DNA of 64,000 nt from Phytohabitans suffuscus (lineage in GTDB: Bacteria > Actinomycetota > Actinomycetes > Mycobacteriales > Micromonosporaceae). Location of the stretch: NCBI RefSeq assembly GCF_011764565.1, contig NZ_AP022871.1:434001-498000 (forward strand), in the 5' to 3' direction. Shown here one piece after another: positions 16,408 to 24,456 of this stretch. The translations under genes and the position numbers were made by a program. The stretch's first letter is position 1. Every line of letters starts with the position of its first letter. The notes beneath the pieces are model-generated. The model made no database searches, was not told where the DNA came from, and worked only from the letters and a program-made list of their open reading frames with translations.

Positions 16408-18435
16408 GTGGATCGGCACATCCCTGCCTCCGGCGGTGACACGGTCAGGAAGACCCGCAGCGCCGTCGTCGTCGGCACCTTGGCGATGTGCGGGACGGTC
16501 GTCTCGCTGCAGCAGACGCTGGTGCTGCCGATGCTGCCGGATTTCCCGCGGCTGCTGAACACGACCATCGACAACGCGTCCTGGCTGATCACCGCGACGC
16601 TGCTGGCCGGTGCGGTGGCCACACCGACGCTGTCGCGACTCGCCGACATGTTCGGCAAGAAGCGCATGATGCTCGTCGCCTTGGCCATCATGGCCGCCGG
16701 GTCCCTGCTCGGCGCGTTCAGCCAGGCCCTGCCGCTGATCATCGCCGGCCGGGCACTGCAGGGCGTCGGCGTCGCACTCATCCCGATCGGGATCGCCATC
16801 ATGCGCGACGAGCTGCCGCGAGAACGGCTGCCGCTCGGCGTATCGCTGATGAGCGGCACCCTCGCCATCGGCGCCGGCGTCGGGCTCCCGCTCGCCGGTC
16901 TGATCATCGAGCACCTGGACTGGCACTCGGTCTTCCTGGTGAGCGCGTTCGCCGGTGTCGCCATGTTCGTCGCGGTGGCGTTGGCCGTACCGGAGTCGCC
17001 GGTACGCACCCGTGGATCGTTCGACTACCGCGGCGCCGTGCTGCTGTCCCTGGCGGTAACCGCGCTGCTGCTCGCCTTGTCCAAGGGCGCCCACTGGGGC
17101 TGGCTGTCCTTCCAGACCGTCGGGTCGGCCCTGCTGGGGCTGATCCTGGTGATCGTGTGGCTGCCGTTCGAACTGCGCGTGGCCAGCCCGCTGGTCGACG
17201 TGCGGGTCGCCGCCCGACCGGCGGTGTTGCTGGTCAACATCGCCTCCGTGCTGACGGGCTTCGCGATGTTCGCCAACATGCTGGGCTCGACCCAGCTGTT
17301 GCAGCAGCCGACGAAAACGGGGTACGGCCTGGGCTTCGACGTCCTCCATACCGGCTTGTGGATGGCGCCGAGCGTGCTCGTCTTCGGCGCGATGGCGCCC
17401 GTGTCGGCGTCGATCACCCGGCGGTTCGGCCCGCAGACGACGCTGCTGGCCGGCGCGCTGACGATGGCGGCCGCGTACGCCGGCAGGGTCTTCCTCAGCG
17501 GGAACCTCTGGCAGATCGTCGCCGGCTCGATGCTGGTCGGCGTCGGCACGTCGATGACCTTCGCCGCGATGCCGAGCCTGATCATGCGCGCCGTCCCGGC
17601 GACCGAGACCGCCTCCGCGAACGGCCTCAACACGCTGTTGCGCTCCGTCGGCACGTCGACGTCGAGCGCCGCGCTCGCCGCGGTCACCACGACCGCCGTG
17701 ATCCACGTCGACGGTACCGTCTTTCCGAGCTTCGGCGCGTTCACCACCGTGTTCTGGATCGCCGCCGCCTCCTCGCTCGCGGCGGGGCTGCTCGCCATCC
17801 CGTTGTTCCGGATGCCGGAACAGGGCACCGAGCAGCCGGCCACCGTGGAGCACGGCCAGGAGGCGGTCGTACGCGGCCGCGTCGTCAACAGCGGCGGAAA
17901 CGCCATCCGCAACGCCGTGGTAACCCTCCTCACGCCATCGGGCCAGCAGGTCGACTGGAGCCAGGCCGACTCGTCCGGAGCCTTCTCGCTGGCGATCCCC
18001 GGCCCCGACCGCTACCTCATCGTGACGGCCGCCGAAGGGTGGGCGCCCTACTCGCAGCTCGCCGCACTGCACGCCGGCCACGACATCGAACCCATCGTCC
18101 TGCGCAAGCGGCTCACCCTCGCCGGTGAGGTCAGTGACGCCCAGGGCCCGATCGCCGGCGCGACCGTGGCCCTGACCCGCCTCAGCGGAGAGGCGGTCAG
18201 AGCCGGCCAGACCTCCATGGACGGACGGTACGAGATGCCACTACCGTCGAGTGGACGGTACGTGCTCACCGTCGTGACGCCGTCGGCGCTGACCGCGGCG
18301 CGGGCCGTGACGATCTGGGGCGCCGAGCGCGTGGTCGACATACGGCTGCCGGCCGGCCGCGAGAACGGGTCGGCCGTTGCCTGCGCACCGCGGAGGGAGC
18401 GGCTCGGTGCCGTAGGACAGGAAGGCGCGCAATGA
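16408..18435 (+). CDS. DHA2-type MFS drug exporter with C-terminal carboxypeptidase-regulatory-like domains
   Basis: 675 residues from the GTG at 16408, which has GAGGAG four bases upstream (an earlier in-frame GTG at 16396 lacks this). Residues about 10-465 form a 14-helix MFS exporter with the loop motif LADMFGKKRMM. The C-terminal 200 residues are unusual for a transporter: two beta-sandwich CarboxypepD_reg-like modules (VVRGRVVNSGGNAIRNAVVTL and LAGEVSDAQGPIAGATV), predicted to sit at one membrane face. It is cotranscribed with the TetR gene by an ATGA overlap. Export of a hydrophobic compound is inferred. Confidence 0.85.
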   Translation: MDRHIPASGGDTVRKTRSAVVVGTLAMCGTVVSLQQTLVLPMLPDFPRLLNTTIDNASWLITATLLAGAVATPTLSRLADMFGKKRMMLVALAIMAAGSLLGAFSQALPLIIAGRALQGVGVALIPIGIAIMRDELPRERLPLGVSLMSGTLAIGAGVGLPLAGLIIEHLDWHSVFLVSAFAGVAMFVAVALAVPESPVRTRGSFDYRGAVLLSLAVTALLLALSKGAHWGWLSFQTVGSALLGLILVIVWLPFELRVASPLVDVRVAARPAVLLVNIASVLTGFAMFANMLGSTQLLQQPTKTGYGLGFDVLHTGLWMAPSVLVFGAMAPVSASITRRFGPQTTLLAGALTMAAAYAGRVFLSGNLWQIVAGSMLVGVGTSMTFAAMPSLIMRAVPATETASANGLNTLLRSVGTSTSSAALAAVTTTAVIHVDGTVFPSFGAFTTVFWIAAASSLAAGLLAIPLFRMPEQGTEQPATVEHGQEAVVRGRVVNSGGNAIRNAVVTLLTPSGQQVDWSQADSSGAFSLAIPGPDRYLIVTAAEGWAPYSQLAALHAGHDIEPIVLRKRLTLAGEVSDAQGPIAGATVALTRLSGEAVRAGQTSMDGRYEMPLPSSGRYVLTVVTPSALTAARAVTIWGAERVVDIRLPAGRENGSAVACAPRRERLGAVGQEGAQ

Positions 18436-19019
18436 CCCGCGACACGGCACCGGCGCAAGCCAGCGAGCCGGTGGCCGCGTACCCGGCGAGGCGCGAGTCC
18501 TCACGGCGCGCGATACTCGCCGCCGCCACCGAACTGTTCGCCGAACGCGGCTACGACCAGGTCACCATCCGCGACATCGCCGCCCGCGCCCACCTCTCCC
18601 CCGCCATGGTCATGAAATGCGGCGGGAGCAAACGCGACCTGTTCCTCAAGGTCGCGAAGATCGTCCCACCGCCGCTGCCCGACGCGCCGCCGTCCGAGCT
18701 TGGCGCACGGCTCGTCGAGGAGATCCTGAGCAGGTCCCGCCAGCAGGCGGTCGAACCACTCGCCCGCGCACTGACGCTGCGGCTCTCGGCCCCCGATCCG
18801 GAATCCGTCCGCGACCAGTTCATCGCCGGCTACGTCGACCCGCTCGCCGAACGCCTCGGCGGCGACGCCGACGCCCGCCTACGCGCCGAGCTGGTCGCGG
18901 CCGCACTGGTCGGGCTCGTCGCCGCCGCGCGGATATTCGACGTCCCGGCGACCGGTACGGCGCAGGACGAGGTCATCCGCCGCTACGGAGCGGTCGTCCA
19001 GCAGCTCATCGACGCGTGA
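18432..19019 (+). CDS. TetR-family transcriptional regulator
   Basis: 195 residues. The N-terminal helix-turn-helix is clear (RRAILAAATELFAERGYDQVTIRDIAARAHLSPAMV, written here only as the consensus region, residues about 23-60). A C-terminal ligand-binding helical domain follows with a TetR_C-like LVAAALVGLVAAARI segment. A GGS replaces the usual HFG/YFG after recognition helix 3 (MKCGGSKRDLF). It starts within the stop of the exporter gene (ATGA) and probably represses it through the inverted repeat at 16368. Confidence 0.85.
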   Translation: MTRDTAPAQASEPVAAYPARRESSRRAILAAATELFAERGYDQVTIRDIAARAHLSPAMVMKCGGSKRDLFLKVAKIVPPPLPDAPPSELGARLVEEILSRSRQQAVEPLARALTLRLSAPDPESVRDQFIAGYVDPLAERLGGDADARLRAELVAAALVGLVAAARIFDVPATGTAQDEVIRRYGAVVQQLIDA

Positions 19020-19026
19020 CGCATGG

Positions 19027-21171
19027 TCATAGGAGGTCGGCGAGCAGTGCGGCCGCGCGGGCGGCGCCGCCGGTGGGGACGGGACGGTACCGGACCTCGC
19101 GGCCCAGCTCGGCGGCGATCGCGTCGGCGAGCGAGTCGGGGGTGAGGTCGGCGTAGTCGAGCCGCCGGCCGGCGCCGTGGCGGCGGAGCCGGTGCGCCAC
19201 GTGGAAGTTCTGCTCGAAGTGGTGGCGCAGTGGCACGTAGATGAACGGCCGGTTGGTGGCGGTCAGCTCCATGCACGTCGTCAGGCCGCCCTGCACGACC
19301 GCCAGGTCGCAGGCCGCGAGGTGCCGGTGCAGGTCCGGCACGTACGGCCGGACCTCCAGGCCGTGGCCGCTGGGGAGCGAGGCCGGGTCGATGCGGGGAC
19401 CGGTGACCACGATCATCCGCAGGCCGGCGACGCGGCGGGACGCCTCCGGAAAGGCGTCCACGACGTGGCGCAACAGGTCGGTGCCGACGCCGGAGCCGCC
19501 GGCGGTCACGACGCAGACCCGCTCGCCGGGCCGGTAGCCGAGCTCCGCCCGCAGGGCCGCGCGGTCGGCGTAGTCGCCGGGGTCGAAGCCGGTGACGTAC
19601 CCGGCGAAGTCGTAGTGCGCCTCCGTCCACTCGCGGATCAGCGGGAGGTCGGGGCCGAAGCGGTCCGCCACGATGTCGTCCGGGTCGCCGACGTACACCG
19701 CCCGGTCGCGCAGTCGCGGGAAGCGGGCGATGTGGCCGATCATCTCGGCGTTGTAGTCGGCCGCGACGAGCGCCTCCCGCTCGCCGCCGTCGGGCATCGG
19801 CAGGTAGCCGACGAAGTCGGTCAGCCAGCCGTAGGCGAACCGCTTGAGCTCCGGGTTCTCGTGCAGGAAGTGGTCGACGTCCCAGGCCTCGTCGCCGACG
19901 ACCAGGTCGTACCGCTCTTCGGTGACCACGTCTCGGAAGACCATGAAGTTCGACAGCAGGATCTCGTCCATCCGGCGCAGCGCCTGGAAGCAGTGCAGGT
20001 CGTGCTCGCCCGCCTCGCTCTCGATGTGCGCGGACTCGTTGACCAGCCACCGGCTCGCCGGATGGACGTGCTCGCCGGCGTCGTCGAGCACCCGCGTCAC
20101 CGGATGCTGGGTCAGCCAGTCGACCCGCGCGTCCGGGTGGCGCTCACGCAGCTCGCGGGCGATGGCCAGGTCGCGCCGCGCGTGTCCCAGCCCGATCGGC
20201 GAGCACAGGTAGAGCACCCGCTTGCGCCGCCGGTCCCAGCGGGTCCACGCGCGGCGGGCCGGCGCGGGCGGGCGGAACCGCTCGGCGAACGCGCGGATCA
20301 GCAGGTTGATCCGGACCGGATCGCGGGCCATCGGGATGTGGCCGGCGCCCTCCAGCACCACCAGCTCGCCGCCGGACAGCTCGGCGACCCGCTCGCCGCA
20401 GCGCAGCGGTATCACGCGGTCGTCGTCGCCGTGGACGGCCAGCAGCGGCGCGGCGACCCGCGCGCACCAGCCTTCGACGGTCTCCCGCTTCGGCAAGGAC
20501 GCGGCCGACTCCGCGACGAGTACCGCGCCGGTCGTCGAAAGGCCCCAGCCGACCGCGTCCTCGATGGGTTTGGTGGAGTGCGCCTCGCTGAAGCACTGCC
20601 CGAAGAAGAACCAGAGGAAGTCCTCGTAGTGCTCCAGCCAGTACTCCCGGTTGTACTTCGCCCAGTGCTCGCCGGGGTCGGTGCCGAGTGCCGGCACCGA
20701 CGACGGTTCGAGCCGCGGCGCGGGCCCGGTCAGCGACATGTGCGCGGCGCGCACCGGGTCGCGCGGCGCGAGCGGGACCGCCGCGCCGACGACGATCGTC
20801 CCGTGTACCCGCGACGGGTGCTCGGCGGCCAGCTCCAGCGCCCAGCCGGCGGCCCGTGACAGCCCGACGACGACGGCCCGGTCGGTGCCGGTGGTGTCCA
20901 GGACGGCGAGCGCGTACGCCACCTGCGTCGGCTGTTCGTACGCCGCGGGTGTGAGCGGCCGGTCGGACCGCCCGTTGCCGGGACCGTCGTACGTGACGAC
21001 CCGGAAATGCCGGGCCAGGTAAGGCACCTGGAGCTTCCAGAGTCGCTTGTGGACGATCGTCCAGGTCGGCAGCAGCAGGATGGTGGGCCCACCCGACCCG
21101 TGTACCTCGTAGTGGATTCTGACGCCGAGGTGCTCGACGAAGCCTTCGGTGTCAGCCCGCCTGGCGTGCAT
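19027..21171 (-). CDS. Fusion protein: alpha/beta hydrolase plus MurG/UGT-like glycosyltransferase
   Basis: 714 residues from the ATG at 21171. Residues about 1-290 are an alpha/beta hydrolase: oxyanion GSGGPTILLLP, nucleophile Ser in VVGLSRAAGW near residue 100, Asp in HGDDDRVIP and His in GAGHIPMARDP. Residues about 310-714 are a GT-B glycosyltransferase starting RVLYLCSPIGLGHARRDLAIA, with a nucleotide-sugar site near TAGGSGVGTDLL and VVQGGLTTCMELTATNRP. The two halves are fused without a linker-rich stop, so it could make and deacylate or hydrolyse a glycoconjugate. It overlaps the methyltransferase gene upstream by 20 bp. No closely similar fusion is known to me. Confidence 0.75.
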   Translation of the reverse strand: MHARRADTEGFVEHLGVRIHYEVHGSGGPTILLLPTWTIVHKRLWKLQVPYLARHFRVVTYDGPGNGRSDRPLTPAAYEQPTQVAYALAVLDTTGTDRAVVVGLSRAAGWALELAAEHPSRVHGTIVVGAAVPLAPRDPVRAAHMSLTGPAPRLEPSSVPALGTDPGEHWAKYNREYWLEHYEDFLWFFFGQCFSEAHSTKPIEDAVGWGLSTTGAVLVAESAASLPKRETVEGWCARVAAPLLAVHGDDDRVIPLRCGERVAELSGGELVVLEGAGHIPMARDPVRINLLIRAFAERFRPPAPARRAWTRWDRRRKRVLYLCSPIGLGHARRDLAIARELRERHPDARVDWLTQHPVTRVLDDAGEHVHPASRWLVNESAHIESEAGEHDLHCFQALRRMDEILLSNFMVFRDVVTEERYDLVVGDEAWDVDHFLHENPELKRFAYGWLTDFVGYLPMPDGGEREALVAADYNAEMIGHIARFPRLRDRAVYVGDPDDIVADRFGPDLPLIREWTEAHYDFAGYVTGFDPGDYADRAALRAELGYRPGERVCVVTAGGSGVGTDLLRHVVDAFPEASRRVAGLRMIVVTGPRIDPASLPSGHGLEVRPYVPDLHRHLAACDLAVVQGGLTTCMELTATNRPFIYVPLRHHFEQNFHVAHRLRRHGAGRRLDYADLTPDSLADAIAAELGREVRYRPVPTGGAARAAALLADLL

Positions 21172-21919
21172 GCCGCTGCCTCCTGGCGACCGCGCGCGGG
21201 CGGGGCACGAAGCGCGGCGTCCGCGCCAGGTACCTCTCGTACGGCTCGCCGAGCTGGCGGCGCAGGTCGTGCTCCTCAAGCCGCACGGCGACGATGATGT
21301 AGCCCGTGGCCGCGGCGGCGAACAGCAGCCGCCCGGCGCTCATGTCGGGCGTGACCCAGAAGGCGATCAGGAAGCCGACCATGAGCGGGTGCCGGACCAG
21401 CCGGTAGAGCAGCGGCTCGCGGAAGCCGGGCTCCGTGTAGCGGCGGTCGCCGGCCCGCGCCAGCACCTGCCGCAGCCCGAAGAGGTCGAAGTGACCGATC
21501 AGGAACGTGCTGAGCAGCAGGACGCCCCAGCCCAACGCGTACCCCGCCCAGAGCAGTGCCCGCGCCCAGGTGGCCTCCGCCGACCAGACCTGGTCGGGCA
21601 GCGGGCGCCACTGCCACAGCAGCAACGCCACGACGAGGCTGGCCGCCAGCACGTACGTGCTGCGCTCGATCGCCGGCGGGACCATCCGGGTCCACCACCG
21701 CTTGAACCAGGGTCGTGCCATCACGCTGTGCTGGACGGCGAACGCGCCGAGCAGCGACAGGTCGACGAGCACCGCTCGCCAGGCCGGGCCGGCCGGGCCG
21801 TCGTCGACGTCTTTGGGCACGCCCACGCCGGCGAGGAAGCCGACCGTGTAGAGCAGTACCCCGAGGAACAGGGCGTACGCCACGAGCCCGTACGCCAGCA
21901 CCGATGCGCGGCGGATCAT
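21152..21919 (-). CDS. mddA: Probable methanethiol S-methyltransferase (MddA-like, isoprenylcysteine methyltransferase superfamily)
   Basis: 255 residues with about six membrane segments. The segment QHSVMARPWFKRWWTRMVP near residue 65, followed by IERSTYVLAASL and LLLWQWRPLP, matches what I know of MddA, the membrane enzyme that converts methanethiol to dimethylsulfide with SAM. The C-terminal SAM-binding part (RHPLMVGFLIAFW, EEHDLRRQLGEPYERYLA) is the shared ICMT-superfamily region. It is first in an operon with the hydrolase-glycosyltransferase fusion and divergent from a TetR gene. The family call is firm; the exact substrate is less sure. Confidence 0.7.
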   Translation of the reverse strand: MIRRASVLAYGLVAYALFLGVLLYTVGFLAGVGVPKDVDDGPAGPAWRAVLVDLSLLGAFAVQHSVMARPWFKRWWTRMVPPAIERSTYVLAASLVVALLLWQWRPLPDQVWSAEATWARALLWAGYALGWGVLLLSTFLIGHFDLFGLRQVLARAGDRRYTEPGFREPLLYRLVRHPLMVGFLIAFWVTPDMSAGRLLFAAAATGYIIVAVRLEEHDLRRQLGEPYERYLARTPRFVPRPRAVARRQRHARQAG

Positions 21920-21938
21920 TTTCCACCCCCCCTATCGT

Positions 21939-21950
21939 TCGGTCGACCGA
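21939..21950. promoter_or_regulatory. TetR-type operator, site 1 (TCGGTCGACCGA)
   Basis: A perfect 12-bp palindrome in the 102-bp divergent gap between the MddA-like gene and the TetR gene at 22022. A second related inverted repeat follows 35 bp further on. The pair fits a TetR repressor controlling both directions. Confidence 0.6.
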
Positions 21951-21973
21951 CCGATATGGTGGGACGCTAGCAT

Positions 21974-21989
21974 TCGGTCGAGTGACCGA
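21974..21989. promoter_or_regulatory. TetR-type operator, site 2 (TCGGTC-GAGT-GACCGA)
   Basis: The same 6-base arms as site 1 but spaced by four bases. It lies 33 bp upstream of the TetR start, suggesting autorepression. The spacing differs from site 1, so the two sites may bind with different strength. Confidence 0.55.
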
Positions 21990-22021
21990 CAAGTGTCGGA
22001 AATCGGCGGCGGGAGCACGCG

Positions 22022-22614
22022 ATGGCGGAGCGAAGCGGTGAGACGGCGGACCGGATCCTGCAGGCAGCGCGGTCCGGTCTGCTCACCGACGGCTACGCGG
22101 CGCTCTCCACCAGACGGGTCGCCGATCTGGCCGGCGTGCCGCTCAGCCAGATCCACTACCACTTCGGCGGCAAGCAGGGCCTGATCCTCGCGTTGCTCGA
22201 ACGGGAGAACACCCGGCTGGTCGAGCGGCAGCGCCTCATGTACGGCACGGAGACCCCGCTGTGGAAGCGCTACGAGCAGGCGTGCGACTTCCTGGAGGAC
22301 GACCTCGCCTCGGGATACGTGCGGGTGCTCCAGGAGATGATGGCCGCCGGCTGGTCCGACCGGGAGCTCGCGCGGCAGGTCGTGGCGATGCTCAACGCGT
22401 GGTTCACCGTGCTGGAAGAGGTGGCCGGCGAGGCGGAGGCCCGGTTCGGCTCGCTCGGCCCTTCACGGCCAGCGACCTCGCGGGTCTGATCGGCTTGTCG
22501 TTCCTGGGCGGTGAGGCGATCATCCTCCTCGGCGAGGAGCAGTGGGGCCGGCGGGTGCGCGGCAGCCTGCGCAGCGTCGGCCAGCTCATCCGGCGCTTCG
22601 AGGAACCCTCCTAG
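22022..22614 (+). CDS. TetR-family transcriptional regulator (interrupted by a 1-nt deletion)
   Basis: The first 145 residues read normally: HTH region ADRILQAARSGLLTDGYAALSTRRVADLAGV and IHYHFGGKQGLILALL. The frame is then lost at the C run 22459-22461. Adding one base joins SLGPFTASDLAGLIGLSFLGGEAIILLG to a stop at 22614, giving 197 residues, a normal TetR length. It is divergent from the MddA-like operon with two operators between, so it is the likely local repressor. The deletion removes the last 50 residues of the ligand and dimer domain if real. Confidence 0.8.
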
Positions 22615-22713
22615 CTCGATGGCCGCGCTCCGCCGTGCTCGCGCACGGTTGGCCGCGCCCTCCACCGTGTCCGCGGCGGGATGCTCCAAGTAGCTGTCAT
22701 AGTCGACGGGGTT

Positions 22714-22729
22714 GGTCAGCATTCTGACC
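22714..22729. promoter_or_regulatory. Inverted repeat GGTCAG-CATT-CTGACC before the toxin-antitoxin genes
   Basis: Perfect 6-base arms with a 4-base centre, ending 10 bp before the antitoxin start. Phd-family antitoxins repress their own promoters through such palindromes, so this is a candidate autoregulatory operator. The rest of the gap from 22615 to 22739 shows nothing else I can name. Confidence 0.4.
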
Positions 22730-22739
22730 GGTCGCTAGA

Positions 22740-23033
22740 ATGGCCAGCATGGAAACCATTCCGATCACGGAAGCCAAGGCCCGGATCGCCGAACTCGCAG
22801 ACCGGGTCGCCCGGGAGCACGACCACTTCACGATCACCCGCAACGGCCGCGCCGACGTGATGCTGATCTCGGTGGCTGAGTACGAGTCGATGCGGGAGAC
22901 ACTCGACCTGCTGTCCGACGACGAAGCCCTCGGCGACCTACGCCAGTCGCGGGAGGATTTCGCAGCCGGCGACACGTTCTCCATGGACGAGGTCCGCGCC
23001 GAGCTGGAGCGGCGTCGCAGCAGGACGGCCTGA
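22740..23033 (+). CDS. Phd/YefM-family antitoxin
   Basis: 97 residues. The N-terminal Phd/YefM DNA-binding domain is typical: PITEAKARIAELADRVAREH, then FTITRNGRADVMLISVAEYESMRETLDLL (residues about 6-60), followed by an acidic, toxin-binding C-terminal tail (EDFAAGDTFSMDEVRAELERR). The stop shares one base with the toxin start (TGATG), the usual translational coupling. An alternative start nine bases downstream (ATG at 22749) is equally possible. Confidence 0.9.
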   Translation: MASMETIPITEAKARIAELADRVAREHDHFTITRNGRADVMLISVAEYESMRETLDLLSDDEALGDLRQSREDFAAGDTFSMDEVRAELERRRSRTA

Positions 23034-23347
23034 TGCCTCCGCGAGGCAGGCGGGCGGTCGACGGCCCCAACGAAGCGGCTACCCCGTACACGGTGATGTT
23101 CTCCCGGCAGGCCCGCCGCAACCTGCACGAGGACCTGCCGTTGGAGGTAGCGATCGCGGCGACGGAGACCATCCAGCATGCGATCGCGGTCAACCCTTAT
23201 CGGGTCGGCAAGGCACTCGACGAACCCTTCGACGGCTTCCACTCCGCCCGCCGCGGCACGTACCGGATCATCTACCGGATCAACGAGGCCAAGCGAGTCG
23301 TGGAGATCCACTCGATCCGCCATCGGCGCGACTCCTACCGTTCGTAG
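23033..23347 (+). CDS. RelE/ParE-family toxin
   Basis: 104 residues. The RelE/ParE core is visible from about residue 22: VMFSRQARRNLHEDLP, KALDEPFDGFHSARRGTYRIIYRINEAKRVVEIHSIRHRRDSY. The RYRIIY-like strand and the C-terminal His/Arg/Tyr residues are those expected of an mRNA-cleaving RelE toxin. The first 20 residues are a basic extension, so an internal start is possible. It pairs with the antitoxin at 22740. Confidence 0.9.
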   Translation: MPPRGRRAVDGPNEAATPYTVMFSRQARRNLHEDLPLEVAIAATETIQHAIAVNPYRVGKALDEPFDGFHSARRGTYRIIYRINEAKRVVEIHSIRHRRDSYRS

Positions 23348-23423
23348 GCGCAAGCGGCGCGGGCGCGTCGGTGGAAGCGACATACGTCCTCGGGGTTCCC
23401 GAGATCCGCGACCCGCTCGGGGT

Positions 23424-24443
23424 CTATGGGCGGTCCAGCAGGCGTCGGGGGTTGCGCACGGTGATCTGCTCGACGAGGTCGGTGTCCCCGCCGGCGAGCC
23501 GCGTGATGCTGGGGATGATGCGGCGGAAGAGGTGTTGGTAGCCGTTGCCGCCGTTGTGGCGCAGGTTGGCCTGGGTCCACACGTCGGCGCCGATGACGAG
23601 CTGCCCGGCGAAGCCCTGCTCGATCAGCCAGCCGACCATGGCCAGGCGTTCGGCGTCGGTGGGGTTACGCGTCGACGGATCGCCGTAGTAGAAGTCCGAG
23701 CCGAACGTGTCGTACCCGAGCACGGCGCCGCGGCGGGCGAGCTCGGCGTGGTAGTCGGGGTCGAAGTGCTCGTCGAGGTGGCCGATGACGACGCGGTCGG
23801 GTGGCATGCCCTCGGCGACCAGCGCGTCCAGGACGTCGAGCCCGGCCCGGCCGCGGAAGGAGAGGTGTACGTAGACCGCGGCACCGGTTTGCGCGCCGGC
23901 GCGACCGGCGGCCCGCAGCACCCGCCACTCGGCGTCGGTCACCGGGTAGCTGGTGCCGATCTCGCCCAGCAGGGCCGGCTTGATCCCGGTCCCGTCGATG
24001 CCGTGGGTGAGCTCCTCGACCAGGCCCGCCGCGAGCTCGTCGACGCCGGCGTGGCGGACCCGCTCGGGCATGGTCTGCTCGACGTACCAACCGCCGCCGA
24101 CGCAGACGTGCACGCCGCTGCGGCGGGCGATGTCCGGCAGGTCCGCCAGGCGCCGTCCCATCCCGGGCAGGGTCAGCTCGACGACGGCGCTGGCACCGTC
24201 CGCCTTCGCCGCGACCAGCTCGGCGACCGCGACGTCGGGGTCGTGCAGGACGAGGTTCTCCGGCACCGAGAGCGCGTTCCACCTGAGGTAGCCCATCAGC
24301 TCCGGGCCGAGCGGCACGCCCGCGGGCGGTTGCTCGGCAGACGGCTTGCCCCACAGGCGCAGGTCGCTGAGCAGGTGTTCGTGCATCGAGGTCGGGCCGA
24401 GCGTGTCGGCGGGGATGGGGCCCAGCACGGTGTTGATCGGCAT
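23424..24443 (-). CDS. Phosphotriesterase-family metal hydrolase, intact metal site (paralogue 1)
   Basis: 339 residues of the PTE-like amidohydrolase fold. All binuclear-metal ligands are present: H21-x-H23 (TSMHEHLL), the bridging Glu in LLGEIGTS, His in VYVHLSFR, His in IGHLDEHFD and Asp in VIGADVW. The bridging Glu rather than carbamylated Lys places it in the lactonase/PTE-related branch, whose members hydrolyse lactones, esters or amides. It is the last gene of the potD-amidohydrolase-GMC-PTE operon, 13 bp after the GMC stop. It is a paralogue of the degenerate protein at 43183 and of the protein at 36042. Confidence 0.85.
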   Translation of the reverse strand: MPINTVLGPIPADTLGPTSMHEHLLSDLRLWGKPSAEQPPAGVPLGPELMGYLRWNALSVPENLVLHDPDVAVAELVAAKADGASAVVELTLPGMGRRLADLPDIARRSGVHVCVGGGWYVEQTMPERVRHAGVDELAAGLVEELTHGIDGTGIKPALLGEIGTSYPVTDAEWRVLRAAGRAGAQTGAAVYVHLSFRGRAGLDVLDALVAEGMPPDRVVIGHLDEHFDPDYHAELARRGAVLGYDTFGSDFYYGDPSTRNPTDAERLAMVGWLIEQGFAGQLVIGADVWTQANLRHNGGNGYQHLFRRIIPSITRLAGGDTDLVEQITVRNPRRLLDRP

Positions 24444-24456
24444 CGGCCTACTCCGG

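Noticed and set aside
21152..21171. Possibility that the hydrolase-glycosyltransferase chain starts further upstream inside the methyltransferase gene
   Set aside because: The ATG at 21171 gives a sensible hydrolase N terminus; codons upstream only shadow the methyltransferase C terminus.
22270..22722. Minus-strand frame starting MLTNPVDYDSYLEH
   Set aside because: Its first 40 residues look protein-like, but most of it lies antisense to the repaired TetR gene, with no ribosome site or family resemblance.
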